Position numbers and translations under genes: made by a program. Below the pieces are notes generated by a model. That model made no database searches. It saw only the letters and a program-made list of their open reading frames with translations, and had not been told where the DNA came from. Positions 1 to 7,506 of a stretch of DNA of 9,677 nucleotides are shown here, one piece after another. The stretch's first letter is position 1, and every line of letters starts with the position of its first letter. The DNA lies in assembly GCA_030620285.1 (NCBI GenBank), contig JAUXFA010000024.1, forward strand, positions 1-9,677, given 5' to 3'. Source of the stretch: Piscirickettsiaceae bacterium. GTDB lineage: Bacteria > Pseudomonadota > Gammaproteobacteria > Nitrosococcales > Methylophagaceae.

Positions 1-52
1 GCTACGATCCGACTTTGCATTTATTGTTGCCAATAAAGATTAACGCTCTAGC

Positions 53-3000
53 CTAAGTTTTTATAAATCGACCAAATCGCAACATAATACTCGGTAGCAC
101 CAGCAAATTAAGTATCGTTGAAGAAATCAATCCACCAATAATAATACTCGCCATTGGCCCCATGATCTCACGTCCAGGGCTATCGGAATTGAGTGCAATC
201 GGCAACATCGCTAATGCCGTCACCAATGCCGTAATTAATATAGATGGTAAACGTTCTTGAGCACCTCGAATCGCTGTTTCCGTATTCCACGGTAAGCCTT
301 CTTCCACTACCAAATAATGGAAATGTGATACCAACATAATCGAGTTTCGAAGTGTAATACCAAATAAAGTCACAAAGCCAACGAGAGAACCAATCGACAA
401 CACACCATTGGTAAACAATACGGCAATCACGCCACCAACAAGTGAGAATGGTAAATTAATCAATACCAATGACATATTCCGTAAACTCTGCAAAGCAATA
501 TAAAGCAGTAATAACACTGCCACACCTGCTAAGCTTGAATGAACAATTAAATCCTCCCGTGATTGTGCCTGCGCTACCGCAGCACCGGTAAATTCCGGAT
601 AAATATCTGCTGAAAAATCAACTTCATCGTGTACCCGTTGTTTTAGCTCAGCAAAAAATGAAGTCAAATCACGTCCTGCCACATTGCACGTTACCGTTTG
701 CAAACGTTGCGCACCGGCATGCAAAATCATATAACGCCCAGACACCTGCTGCACGTTGGCAATATCTTGCAGACGCAACATCGTTCCTGAAGGCGTTTTA
801 ATGGGCAAATTACGTACATCCTCAGGTTGTTTTCGTTGCTCTACCGGCAACACCACAACCACATCAAACACCCGATTCCCCTCATGAACCTGTCCAACGA
901 CAGCACCTTCAAAACCCGTTTGAACAGTGCGCATCACATCAACAGGTTTTAAGCCCCAATACGCCAATTTATCTAACAATAATCGAACTTCTAACTGTGG
1001 CTCACCCGGTGGTGCTCGTAATTGCACATCTGTTGCACCAGAAATATTTTGTATCACCGCTGCAATTTGTTGCGCTTTTTGATCAAGTGCTGCTAAGTTC
1101 TTGCCATAGACATTCACCACCACTGGCGATGTATAGCCTGAAATTGTCTCGTCAATTCGTTCCGTTAAAAAGGTATTAACTTCCGAATTTATTCCTGGGA
1201 AAGCGAGTAATACTCGTCGAATCTCATCCAAAATAGCTTGTTGTTCCGGCCCTTCCATTGGGTCCAGATCAATCTCATATTCACTATAATGAGTACCAAA
1301 TGTATCGGCGCCACGTTCTGCTCGACCAGCCCATTGTGAAGTCGAACGAACTCCGGGTATTTCTGCCACCCTTTTTTCAATCTGACCACCAATACGCAAT
1401 GATTCCTCGATTGAGGTGCCCGGCACGCTGGCAGTATGAATAATATAATGGCCTTCTCGCAGTTCGGGTAAAAAACTCCCGCCTAATAGCGGCAAAATGG
1501 CTAAGCCCGCTAAACAAAAAACCACAACACTACTAAAAACAACTTTAGGAAAACGACTGACTAATCCTAATATCCAACCATAAATTGGATTAAGAAATCG
1601 TACTAGCGGCGGTTCTTTGTCACTCAATGTACCGCGTGTTAGCAAAATATGACACAACGCAGGCGTGACGGTTAGCGCAACCCCCAACGAGGCAAAGATA
1701 GCTAAAATATAGGCAATACCCAAAGGTTCAAACATACGCCCAGCAACGCCACTCAGTGTCAGCAATGGAATAAATACCAACATCACAATAAAGCTGGCAT
1801 AAACGACTGAACTTCGCACTTCCATTGACGCATTAAATACCACGTCCATTGTCGATTTAGGCTCGAGTAAATTAGAATTCTCTCGCAAGCGTCTAAAAAT
1901 ATTTTCCGTATCAATGATCGCATCATCAATCACTTCACCCAGTGCAATCGCTAAACCACCCAGTACCATGATATTGATATTGACGCCCATTTCTAACAAT
2001 ACAATCAATGCTGCAAATAGCGATAATGGGATCGCGGTCATGGATATCAATGCCGTACGAATATTAAATAAAAATAGGACCAATACCAACATTACCAGAC
2101 CACCACCCACCATCAGATGTTCGCGGATATTGCTGATCGATGATTCGATATAATTTGCAGGACGGAAAAGATTATCGTGTAAGGTGACCCCATCGGCTTC
2201 AAAGCCATCTTTAAATTCAGATAAGGCCGCTTCAATACCATGTGTTACCGCGAGTGTATTGGCTTTATATTGACCAATTACCATCAATACCACGCCCGGC
2301 TTGCCCGCGATAGCAGCACCACCAATGGCCGGGGCTGGAGCCGCAGCAATGGTCGCCACATCGCCCAATAACAAAATGGCATTATCTGTTTTACGTAATA
2401 CCACTTTTGCCAGCTCAGCCGCCGTCATTGGCTGCCCACTTAATCGCAACATCATTCGTTGGTTGCTATTTTCGATAAAGCCACTCGCCACGATTCCTGT
2501 CGCCTGCCTTGCTGCTTCCGCTACTTCTTCAATCGAAATGCCGTAACGTATTAATTTATCAGTCTCAATTTGGATTTGTAGTTGCTTTTCATCGCCACCA
2601 AATACATTAATATCTGCAACACCTTCCACACTTAATAATCGGGGTGACAGTGTCCAGTCCACTAATGCACGTAACGCCATCAAATCATGTTGATCAGAAC
2701 TCAAACCAATGGTCATAATGGTGCCCGAGGAAGACTCAAGTGGTACCATTAATGGCGGGCCTATGTTTTCAGGTAAAGCATCCATAAGGCCCAATAAACG
2801 CTCAGAAACTAGCTGTCGGTCTAAGTAGATATCGGTACTATCGTAAAACGTTAAAATCACCACTGATAGGCTTGGGATTGACTGTGAACGAATTGACTCA
2901 GTGCCCACCAAACCGCCCAGTGCATTTTCCAATGGCTGTGTCACTAATACTTCAACTTGCTCTGCCGTCAAGCCCTGAGCTTCGGTCTGAATAATGACTT

Positions 3001-3136
3001 GTTTAGGAGCAAACTCAGGGAAGATATCTAGGCTTGCATTGGATAAGGCATAAATCCCATAAGCTAATAACAAAATCGCTAGGGCAACCACCACCCCACG
3101 AAACCGAACCGAAAAAGCAACAACCTTAGCTAGCAT
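53..3136 (-). CDS. CzcA/CusA-type RND efflux permease (HME family), complete
   Basis: Inner-membrane proton-driven RND pump, probably exporting a metal cation from periplasm or cytoplasm through a tripartite complex. At 1027 residues it has the usual HME-RND length. The layout is the family one: a first membrane helix at about 13-32, a large periplasmic loop, helices at about 340-358, 363-383 and 388-408, more helices to about 498, a helix at 531-551, a second periplasmic loop (about 555-862) and a last helix bundle (about 865-1020). The N-terminal LDIFPEF motif (36-42) is typical. In helix 4 the segment 399-412 carries E401, D404, D405, D409 and E411; D404 and E411 align by eye with the essential D408 and E415 of CzcA. 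The three CusA copper-binding methionines align with I565 or I566, E663 and L729, so a CusA Cu(I)/Ag(I) site is absent. The start ATG overlaps the adaptor stop (TAATG), indicating translational coupling. The family call is firm; the metal is unknown. Confidence 0.93.
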   Translation of the reverse strand: MLAKVVAFSVRFRGVVVALAILLLAYGIYALSNASLDIFPEFAPKQVIIQTEAQGLTAEQVEVLVTQPLENALGGLVGTESIRSQSIPSLSVVILTFYDSTDIYLDRQLVSERLLGLMDALPENIGPPLMVPLESSSGTIMTIGLSSDQHDLMALRALVDWTLSPRLLSVEGVADINVFGGDEKQLQIQIETDKLIRYGISIEEVAEAARQATGIVASGFIENSNQRMMLRLSGQPMTAAELAKVVLRKTDNAILLLGDVATIAAAPAPAIGGAAIAGKPGVVLMVIGQYKANTLAVTHGIEAALSEFKDGFEADGVTLHDNLFRPANYIESSISNIREHLMVGGGLVMLVLVLFLFNIRTALISMTAIPLSLFAALIVLLEMGVNINIMVLGGLAIALGEVIDDAIIDTENIFRRLRENSNLLEPKSTMDVVFNASMEVRSSVVYASFIVMLVFIPLLTLSGVAGRMFEPLGIAYILAIFASLGVALTVTPALCHILLTRGTLSDKEPPLVRFLNPIYGWILGLVSRFPKVVFSSVVVFCLAGLAILPLLGGSFLPELREGHYIIHTASVPGTSIEESLRIGGQIEKRVAEIPGVRSTSQWAGRAERGADTFGTHYSEYEIDLDPMEGPEQQAILDEIRRVLLAFPGINSEVNTFLTERIDETISGYTSPVVVNVYGKNLAALDQKAQQIAAVIQNISGATDVQLRAPPGEPQLEVRLLLDKLAYWGLKPVDVMRTVQTGFEGAVVGQVHEGNRVFDVVVVLPVEQRKQPEDVRNLPIKTPSGTMLRLQDIANVQQVSGRYMILHAGAQRLQTVTCNVAGRDLTSFFAELKQRVHDEVDFSADIYPEFTGAAVAQAQSREDLIVHSSLAGVAVLLLLYIALQSLRNMSLVLINLPFSLVGGVIAVLFTNGVLSIGSLVGFVTLFGITLRNSIMLVSHFHYLVVEEGLPWNTETAIRGAQERLPSILITALVTALAMLPIALNSDSPGREIMGPMASIIIGGLISSTILNLLVLPSIMLRFGRFIKT

Positions 3137-4236
3137 TAGTCATCATCTTCATCGAGGATCTGCCATCTAAATTCTTCTGACAACAACATTTGAGCACCTG
3201 TTATCACTAAGATTTCACCCACGTTAAGCTCTTGCTCTATTAGTAAGCCTCCGGTAATGGGTAATCCAGCTTGCACTGAACGTCGCTGATAAAGATCTTC
3301 TTCTACCTGCACATATACCCAAGGTTGGCCAACAGACCATACTATCGCTTCATCAGGTATAAATACTCCCTTCAACAGCTCATTACCTTTCGGTACCCAC
3401 GCAACGACTTGCATACCAGTTCTTAACTTGCCGCTGGCCGTTTTAAAAAAATACGTTTCTCCTTGAATATGTTGCTCTGTGACTAATGCTGGCGCAACAA
3501 AATAAGCCTTACGAGCCTCTTCTCGTAAGCCATTACGAGAAATCCGAATAAAACTCACATCTGAATCCAATGACAAACCAACGGGCAAGGTCACCAATAG
3601 CAAAAACTCTTCATGTGTTAACAATTTTTTCCATTGTTTAGAATCCTTGCTAAGAATCCAACCAGCGATCTCTTTTCCCCATGTTTGCAGAGTCTCATCA
3701 CCAACAACTTGTAAATCTACATTCAAACCCTGTAATTCCGCTTTCGACTCTCGCCATGCTGCTTCTGCATAATTCACATTCTTGGTTGCCACACTGCCAG
3801 CACCTTTCGAAAGTGATTTTAATCTAGTGAGCTCTTTAGCATTTGCTTGTTCAGATACTTTCGCTCTATTTAATGCCGCTAAAGCTTGATGATGACGTGC
3901 CCGTAATGCCAGCATCGGTCGAACATCAACTACCTTCACTAACGCTTTTGCTTCAGGGGAAAAATCCGTTTCAACCAATCTTAGTGTTTCCACTCCAGCG
4001 TAATCACCGATATCATCATTGACTCGAACCATTAATTTGCCAATCTCAAGATCGTCGTCATGATCGTCATCGTCGTCATCAGCTTGGGCATCTTCTACTG
4101 CCTCGGTATAATCATCGACCCACTGTTCAATGATTTTAACTACTGATGTTGTTGATGCTGCGGGCACAACAATCATGATTGTCGCAATTATAATAAGGGT
4201 AGCAACCCAAAAATTAAATCTACTGCGTAACTTCAT
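3136..4236 (-). CDS. RND efflux periplasmic adaptor (HlyD/CusB-like membrane fusion protein)
   Basis: Periplasmic adaptor that would link the downstream RND permease to an outer-membrane channel. I place the start at the ATG at 4236 (366 residues, beginning MKLRSRF), which puts a basic then hydrophobic signal or anchor segment at the N-terminus. The open frame extends to an ATG at 4275 (379 residues), but a likely promoter -10 overlaps that codon. Residues below are numbered from the longer form. Residues 20-42 are hydrophobic. Residues 66-75 are nine aspartates and one histidine (H72). About 120-185 is charged and alanine-rich, as in the coiled-coil hairpin of adaptors. About 265-379 contains a QGETYFF segment, LRTGMQV and GQPWVYVQV, typical of the beta-barrel and membrane-proximal part. 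The protein ends in DEDDD. Direct coupling to an HME-RND gene supports the role. The acidic and histidine cluster suggests metal binding, which is inference. Confidence 0.82.
   Translation of the reverse strand: MKLRSRFNFWVATLIIIATIMIVVPAASTTSVVKIIEQWVDDYTEAVEDAQADDDDDDHDDDLEIGKLMVRVNDDIGDYAGVETLRLVETDFSPEAKALVKVVDVRPMLALRARHHQALAALNRAKVSEQANAKELTRLKSLSKGAGSVATKNVNYAEAAWRESKAELQGLNVDLQVVGDETLQTWGKEIAGWILSKDSKQWKKLLTHEEFLLLVTLPVGLSLDSDVSFIRISRNGLREEARKAYFVAPALVTEQHIQGETYFFKTASGKLRTGMQVVAWVPKGNELLKGVFIPDEAIVWSVGQPWVYVQVEEDLYQRRSVQAGLPITGGLLIEQELNVGEILVITGAQMLLSEEFRWQILDEDDD
4050..4082 (-). repeat. GAY trinucleotide tract encoding the Asp/His run
   Basis: A run of GAT/GAC codons, broken by one CAT, inside the adaptor gene. 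It encodes the nine aspartates and H72. Such tracts can change length by replication slippage in steps of one residue without shifting the frame. Confidence 0.6.
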
Positions 4237-4273
4237 TACATATCCATTAAATGCAAATTCAAACAAGCTCGAC

Positions 4274-4302
4274 ATTACACCATGTCAACGCAGCTTGAAC
4301 AA
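4274..4302 (-). promoter_or_regulatory. Putative promoter of the efflux operon, extended -10 type
   Basis: On the minus strand, TTGTTC (4297-4302) and TGTAAT (4274-4279) are separated by 17 bases, and the -10 is preceded by TGG, giving an extended -10. The -10 matches consensus at five of six bases, the -35 only at three. Transcription would begin at about 4263-4267, downstream of the ATG at 4275 and about 30 bases before the ATG at 4236, which supports the shorter adaptor. A dyad GACAT-N6-ATGTC (4271-4286) covers the -10 and could be an operator. Confidence 0.5.
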
Positions 4303-4332
4303 GGTAAAGCACAAATAAAATCGCCTTTTAAC

Positions 4333-4361
4333 TTGACACCAACTGCTCCAACAGGTTTAAT
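4333..4361 (+). promoter_or_regulatory. Sigma70 promoter of tRNA-Phe
   Basis: A perfect -35 TTGACA (4333-4338), a 17-base spacer and a -10 TTTAAT (4356-4361, five of six consensus bases). The following ACGCGACC is a GC-rich discriminator, as in stable-RNA promoters under stringent (ppGpp) control. The mature tRNA begins 14 bases after the -10, which leaves a short 5' leader for RNase P. The regulation is inferred from the discriminator. Confidence 0.85.
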
Positions 4362-4374
4362 ACGCGACCTTGAT

Positions 4375-4450
4375 GGCTCGATAGCTCAGTCGGTAGAGCA
4401 AGGGATTGAAAATCCCTGTGTCCCTGGTTCGATTCCAGGTCGAGCCACCA
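4375..4450 (+). tRNA. tRNA-Phe (GAA), with encoded CCA
   Basis: A 76-base cloverleaf on the plus strand. The acceptor stem GGCTCGA pairs with TCGAGCC, the anticodon loop TTGAAAA presents GAA, and the T arm holds GGTTCGATTCC. The discriminator is A and CCA is encoded at 4448-4450. The D arm and anticodon arm closely resemble E. coli tRNA-Phe. It is the only plus-strand gene here, with its own promoter and terminator, so it is a single-gene transcription unit. Confidence 0.97.
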
Positions 4451-4458
4451 CAAAATTC

Positions 4459-4495
4459 AAAAGCCCCAGCATTTTTTAAGTGCTAGGGCTTTTTT
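4459..4495 (+). terminator. Rho-independent terminator after tRNA-Phe, possibly bidirectional
   Basis: A hairpin with arms AAAAGCCCCAGCA (4459-4471) and TGCTAGGGCTTTT, one internal mismatch and a nine-base loop, ending in a run of T. It begins nine bases after the tRNA-Phe CCA. Read on the minus strand the hairpin is followed by only TTTT, so it might also stop transcripts arriving from tRNA-Met, less efficiently. Confidence 0.88.
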
Positions 4496-4619
4496 ATTGG
4501 CCATATAGAATCTTAAATTTTAAAAACATATTGATAGTAAATACTGATCATTTATTCATCATGCTACTTCATTAAATTTCTAAAAGAAATGCATGTGAAT
4601 ATATTAGGGAAGGGAGATG
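4496..4619. other. AT-rich spacer between the two convergent tRNA genes
   Basis: No coding signal is seen. The only structure noticed is a perfect six-base inverted repeat ATTTCT-AAA-AGAAAT (4576-4590). On the minus strand it follows tRNA-Met by about 30 bases and is followed by TTAAT, so it could be a weak terminator. Confidence 0.4.
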
Positions 4620-4696
4620 TGGTGGCTATGGGTGGATTCGAACCACCGACCCCATCATTATGAGTGATGTGCTCTAACCAACTGAGCTACATAGCC
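4620..4696 (-). tRNA. tRNA-Met (CAT), elongator type, with encoded CCA
   Basis: A 77-base cloverleaf on the minus strand. The acceptor stem GGCTATG pairs with CATAGCC, the anticodon loop is CTCATAA (anticodon CAT), the T arm contains GGTTCGAATCC, the discriminator is A and CCA is encoded. The D arm, anticodon arm and variable region match the E. coli elongator tRNA-Met closely. The first base pair is a normal G-C, unlike the mismatched C-A of the initiator. A tRNA-Ile reading AUA also has a CAT gene anticodon, but the body of this tRNA resembles elongator Met. Confidence 0.95.
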
Positions 4697-4710
4697 ATGT
4701 GAAGCGCAGC

Positions 4711-4739
4711 ATTTTACGGTGCTACTACCTAAATATCAA
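4711..4739 (-). promoter_or_regulatory. Sigma70 promoter of tRNA-Met
   Basis: On the minus strand, -35 TTGATA (4734-4739) and -10 TAAAAT (4711-4716) are 17 bases apart, each matching consensus at five of six positions. The following GCTGCGC is a GC-rich discriminator like that of stringently controlled promoters. The tRNA begins 14 bases after the -10. The promoter lies just downstream of the pldA stop, so the tRNA can be expressed independently of pldA. Confidence 0.82.
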
Positions 4740-4754
4740 GGATTTATCGAATAT

Positions 4755-5762
4755 TTACAGCCAGTCTGCCAGTTGTATACCAAAGCCGAGACTATTGCTG
4801 CGGGCATCATAATCAATCAGGCTCTCTCCATAACCGTTAAACCACTGCACATAACCTCTAACACTTTTAGATAAAGGAAAACTCCAACCCACTTGTAGCG
4901 CGCCATGGTTATCGCCAAAATTCAGATTATTTCTCACTAAAAAGTCAAAACTATGTTTGCCTTTTTTATACAGTCCACTTAGCTCAAAATAACCTAAATA
5001 GTCTTCAATATCAGGGTTATCGTCTTCATCACCATGCTCTGAGATCCGCCACCAAGGTTTAAAGGATAGGTACCAATTATCTTGCTCGAAAATAAAGTCC
5101 GCATAAACCCGATTCCAACTGCGAGATAATCCACCAGACTGGCCATTAGACTGATGGACAATTCCCGTGCGAATAACGCTATTTCTAAAACCTAAGAATT
5201 CACTATCATTCCGAAAAGATAACCATGCTTCTGGTTCATGATTTGAATCCCGAAATGGCGAGGAGCCGACTTTATTAAATTGCTGCCAAAATGATCGATT
5301 GGTATAAGCAACAAAAAGATCGGCCTTATTAAATAGCCCCCGTACAATGGGTATTTTCAAACTGATTTGAAATTTTGTTTCCCACGGTTGAAAATGAAGA
5401 TCTTCATTTGGAAAAGCGTCATCAAAAGGTTGTTCATTTGCGGATGCCAAATTATTGCTCAGAATAATATAATTTGACTTATGGGCTTGTAATGCAAAGG
5501 GGTTTTGTTCGGCTTCTTTCTCAAACTGTATCCGTTGACTAATAGCGGTTTCTATTGCCGTAGGGACAAGCTCATTATCTGTAGTCTCTATTTCTTGCTG
5601 TGCGAGTCTTTGCTGACACAATGCCCGTAATTCGCCAACAGTCATTGAATCTTCAGCAGTGATTATTTGTTCTTGAATACACTGCTGAAGCGAAGCAATG
5701 GCTGGAGTAGCATTTAATACGGTAATGATAGCTATCATGCTGAACCGTACAGTTATGTTCAT
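4755..5762 (-). CDS. pldA: Outer-membrane phospholipase A (OMPLA)
   Basis: Calcium-dependent outer-membrane enzyme that hydrolyses phospholipids misplaced in the outer leaflet, active as a dimer. It has 335 residues against 289 in E. coli. A signal peptide (1-23) ends in AIA before S24. The catalytic triad sits in the HQSNG and SRSWNRVY motifs as H203, S205 and N217, with the same spacing as H142, S144 and N156 of E. coli. Further family motifs are KPWW (235-238), DDNPDIEDYLGY (247-258) and GYGESLIDYD (310-319), with a terminal strand ending in ADWL. The extra length is mainly an N-terminal region (24-85) carrying C28 and C49. The start is supported by AGGGA seven bases upstream. It lies 47 bases after ychF and may be its co-transcribed neighbour. 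Confidence 0.96.
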   Translation of the reverse strand: MNITVRFSMIAIITVLNATPAIASLQQCIQEQIITAEDSMTVGELRALCQQRLAQQEIETTDNELVPTAIETAISQRIQFEKEAEQNPFALQAHKSNYIILSNNLASANEQPFDDAFPNEDLHFQPWETKFQISLKIPIVRGLFNKADLFVAYTNRSFWQQFNKVGSSPFRDSNHEPEAWLSFRNDSEFLGFRNSVIRTGIVHQSNGQSGGLSRSWNRVYADFIFEQDNWYLSFKPWWRISEHGDEDDNPDIEDYLGYFELSGLYKKGKHSFDFLVRNNLNFGDNHGALQVGWSFPLSKSVRGYVQWFNGYGESLIDYDARSNSLGFGIQLADWL

Positions 5763-5809
5763 TTGGTTTTCCCTAAATTATGGGCAAGATTTTAATGAAT
5801 TACAGATTT

Positions 5810-6901
5810 CTACACATTAAAACGAAAATGCATAACATCTCCATCTGCGATGATGTAATCCTTGCCTTCTAAACGCCATTTTCCGGCATCTTTCGCTCTT
5901 TGCTCACCTTGGTATTGCACAAAGTCGTCATAACTCACTACTTCGGCTCTGATAAAGCCTTTTTGGAAGTCAGTATGAATAACACCAGCACCTTCTGGCG
6001 CAGTAGCACCAATTCGGACAGTCCATGCCCGTACTTCTTTGACCCCCGCAGTGAAGTACGTTTGTAATCCAAGCAAAGCATATCCGCTGCGAATAACACG
6101 ATCTAAGCCCGGTTCATCTTGGCCTAATTCCGCTAAAAATTCTAATTTTTCTTCATCTTCTAATTCAGCAATTTCCGATTCAATGGATGCACAAATACTG
6201 ACAATCGCCGCACCTTCTGCTTCGGCCAATTCTGTTAAAACATCAAGTAATGGATTGTTTTCAAAACCATCCTCAGATACATTCGCAATATACATGGTCG
6301 GCTTAATCGTGAGCAGATGTAACTCTGTCAGCAATGCTAATTGTTCCTCATCCAACCCCATTGCACGAACAGGTTGCCCCTCATTAAGCACTTCATTCAT
6401 TTGAATAAGAAGCGCTAACCGTGCTTTAGCGACTTTATCGCCACCTTTGGCATCGCGTGTGGTTTTTGTGATCGCTTTTTCAACACTGTCTAAATCCGCT
6501 AATGCTAATTCAGTATTAATGACTTCTACATCATCAAGTGGTGAAATTTTATTGGCGACATGGATAACATTATCATCTTCAAAACAGCGCACAACATGAG
6601 CAATGGCATCCGTTTCTCTTATATTCGCTAGAAATTTATTACCTAGGCCTTCACCCTTTGATGCGCCTGCCACTAAACCTGCAATATCAACAAACTCCAT
6701 CGTGGTTGGCAATACCCGTTCAGGGCTCACAATCTCAGCCAGAGCATCCATTCGAGAATCAGGTACAGGCACAATGCCTACATTAGGTTCAATGGTACAA
6801 AATGGATAGTTTTGGGCTTCAATACCCGCTTTAGTCAACGCATTAAATAAAGTTGACTTGCCTACATTGGGTAAGCCCACAATCCCGCATTTAAATCCCA
6901 T
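5810..6901 (-). CDS. ychF: Ribosome-associated ATPase/GTPase YchF (Obg family, OLA1 orthologue)
   Basis: Obg-family P-loop NTPase that binds ATP in preference to GTP and associates with ribosomes, linked to translation and oxidative stress. The 363 residues match the E. coli length. The G1 motif is GLPNVGKS (9-16), G3 is DIAGL (72-76), and the G4 position is NVSE (207-210) instead of NKxD, which explains adenine specificity in this family. H114, the catalytic histidine known from E. coli YchF, is present, as is C35, reported as a redox-sensitive site. A helical insert spans about 130-190. The C-terminal TGS domain covers about 278-361, with [13 protein letters not shown] (309-321). The start ATG has AGGA seven bases upstream. 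The gene begins nine bases after pth, the usual pth-ychF pairing in proteobacteria, so co-translation is likely. Confidence 0.98.
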   Translation of the reverse strand: MGFKCGIVGLPNVGKSTLFNALTKAGIEAQNYPFCTIEPNVGIVPVPDSRMDALAEIVSPERVLPTTMEFVDIAGLVAGASKGEGLGNKFLANIRETDAIAHVVRCFEDDNVIHVANKISPLDDVEVINTELALADLDSVEKAITKTTRDAKGGDKVAKARLALLIQMNEVLNEGQPVRAMGLDEEQLALLTELHLLTIKPTMYIANVSEDGFENNPLLDVLTELAEAEGAAIVSICASIESEIAELEDEEKLEFLAELGQDEPGLDRVIRSGYALLGLQTYFTAGVKEVRAWTVRIGATAPEGAGVIHTDFQKGFIRAEVVSYDDFVQYQGEQRAKDAGKWRLEGKDYIIADGDVMHFRFNV

Positions 6902-6910
6902 GAGTTATTC

Positions 6911-7483
6911 CTACTGTGAATGTAGCCAATGCATGGCCTTTTCCAAATCACCCGATACGATATCTGGCAATACTTTTAATGAATTATCTATTGCTGATCG
7001 AATTAATTCTCGATCGGCTTGTGATGGTTTACTCAGCACATAGTCTGATACTTGCCGGCTATCTCTAGGATGAGCAATGCCTAAGCGACAGCGTAAAAAA
7101 TCTTTGCTTGCTGTGCAGGCAATAATATCTCGCAAACCATTATGCCCACCATGACCACCACCACGTTTTAATCGTGCCACACCTGCTGATAGATCAAGCT
7201 CATCATGAATGATAAGGATATTACTGGGTGGAATTTTATAAAAATTGGCTAAAGCAGCTACTGACTGGCCACTACGATTCATAAACACCAAGGGTTTAAG
7301 CAGAAATAGTTTGTGCCCAGAAAATTGGCACTGAACCACCTGACCATGAAATTTATTCTCAACCGAAAATGTTGATCCTAATTCATTAGCCAGCTGGTCC
7401 AGCCACCAAAACCCGACATTATGTCGAGTGTGTTCATACTGAGGACCTGGATTGCCCAATCCGGTGATTAACCAGTTAGCCAT
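6911..7483 (-). CDS. pth: Peptidyl-tRNA hydrolase
   Basis: Cytoplasmic enzyme that cleaves the ester bond of peptidyl-tRNAs released early from ribosomes and so recycles tRNA. The 190 residues are the normal bacterial length. All key residues are present: N11 in GLGNPG, the catalytic H21 in TRHNVGF, M68 and N69 in FMNRSG, D94 in IIHDELD and N115 in GGHNGLRD. The ATG has a strong GAGGGG five bases upstream. It lies 23 bases after rplY and nine bases before ychF, within a tightly packed translation operon. No anomalies were seen. Confidence 0.98.
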   Translation of the reverse strand: MANWLITGLGNPGPQYEHTRHNVGFWWLDQLANELGSTFSVENKFHGQVVQCQFSGHKLFLLKPLVFMNRSGQSVAALANFYKIPPSNILIIHDELDLSAGVARLKRGGGHGGHNGLRDIIACTASKDFLRCRLGIAHPRDSRQVSDYVLSKPSQADRELIRSAIDNSLKVLPDIVSGDLEKAMHWLHSQ

Positions 7484-7506
7484 ATCAACCCCTCAATGAA
7501 ACGACT

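Noticed and set aside
1..52. A possible start of another minus-strand gene (ATG at 20, reading MQSRIV) after a TTTATTG-GCAA-CAATAAA hairpin (20-37).
   Set aside because: Only seven codons remain before the edge, there is no Shine-Dalgarno site, and the hairpin has no T run, so neither a gene nor a terminator can be claimed. An outer-membrane channel gene might follow but is not visible.
1914..2546. Two plus-strand open frames opposite the RND permease.
   Set aside because: Both are antisense shadows of the conserved TM2-TM4 and periplasmic-loop coding sequence.
4282..4479. A 65-codon plus-strand open frame across tRNA-Phe.
   Set aside because: It runs through the tRNA promoter, the tRNA and the terminator, and its product resembles no protein; it is a chance frame.
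4375..4696. tRNA-Phe and tRNA-Met as integration sites of a genomic island carrying the efflux operon.
   Set aside because: The efflux operon lies on the 5' side of tRNA-Phe, no integrase is present, and I found no repeated tRNA 3' end in the window.
6039..6404. A 121-codon plus-strand open frame inside ychF.
   Set aside because: It is antisense to a fully conserved gene, has low-complexity serine-rich composition, and has no start signal.
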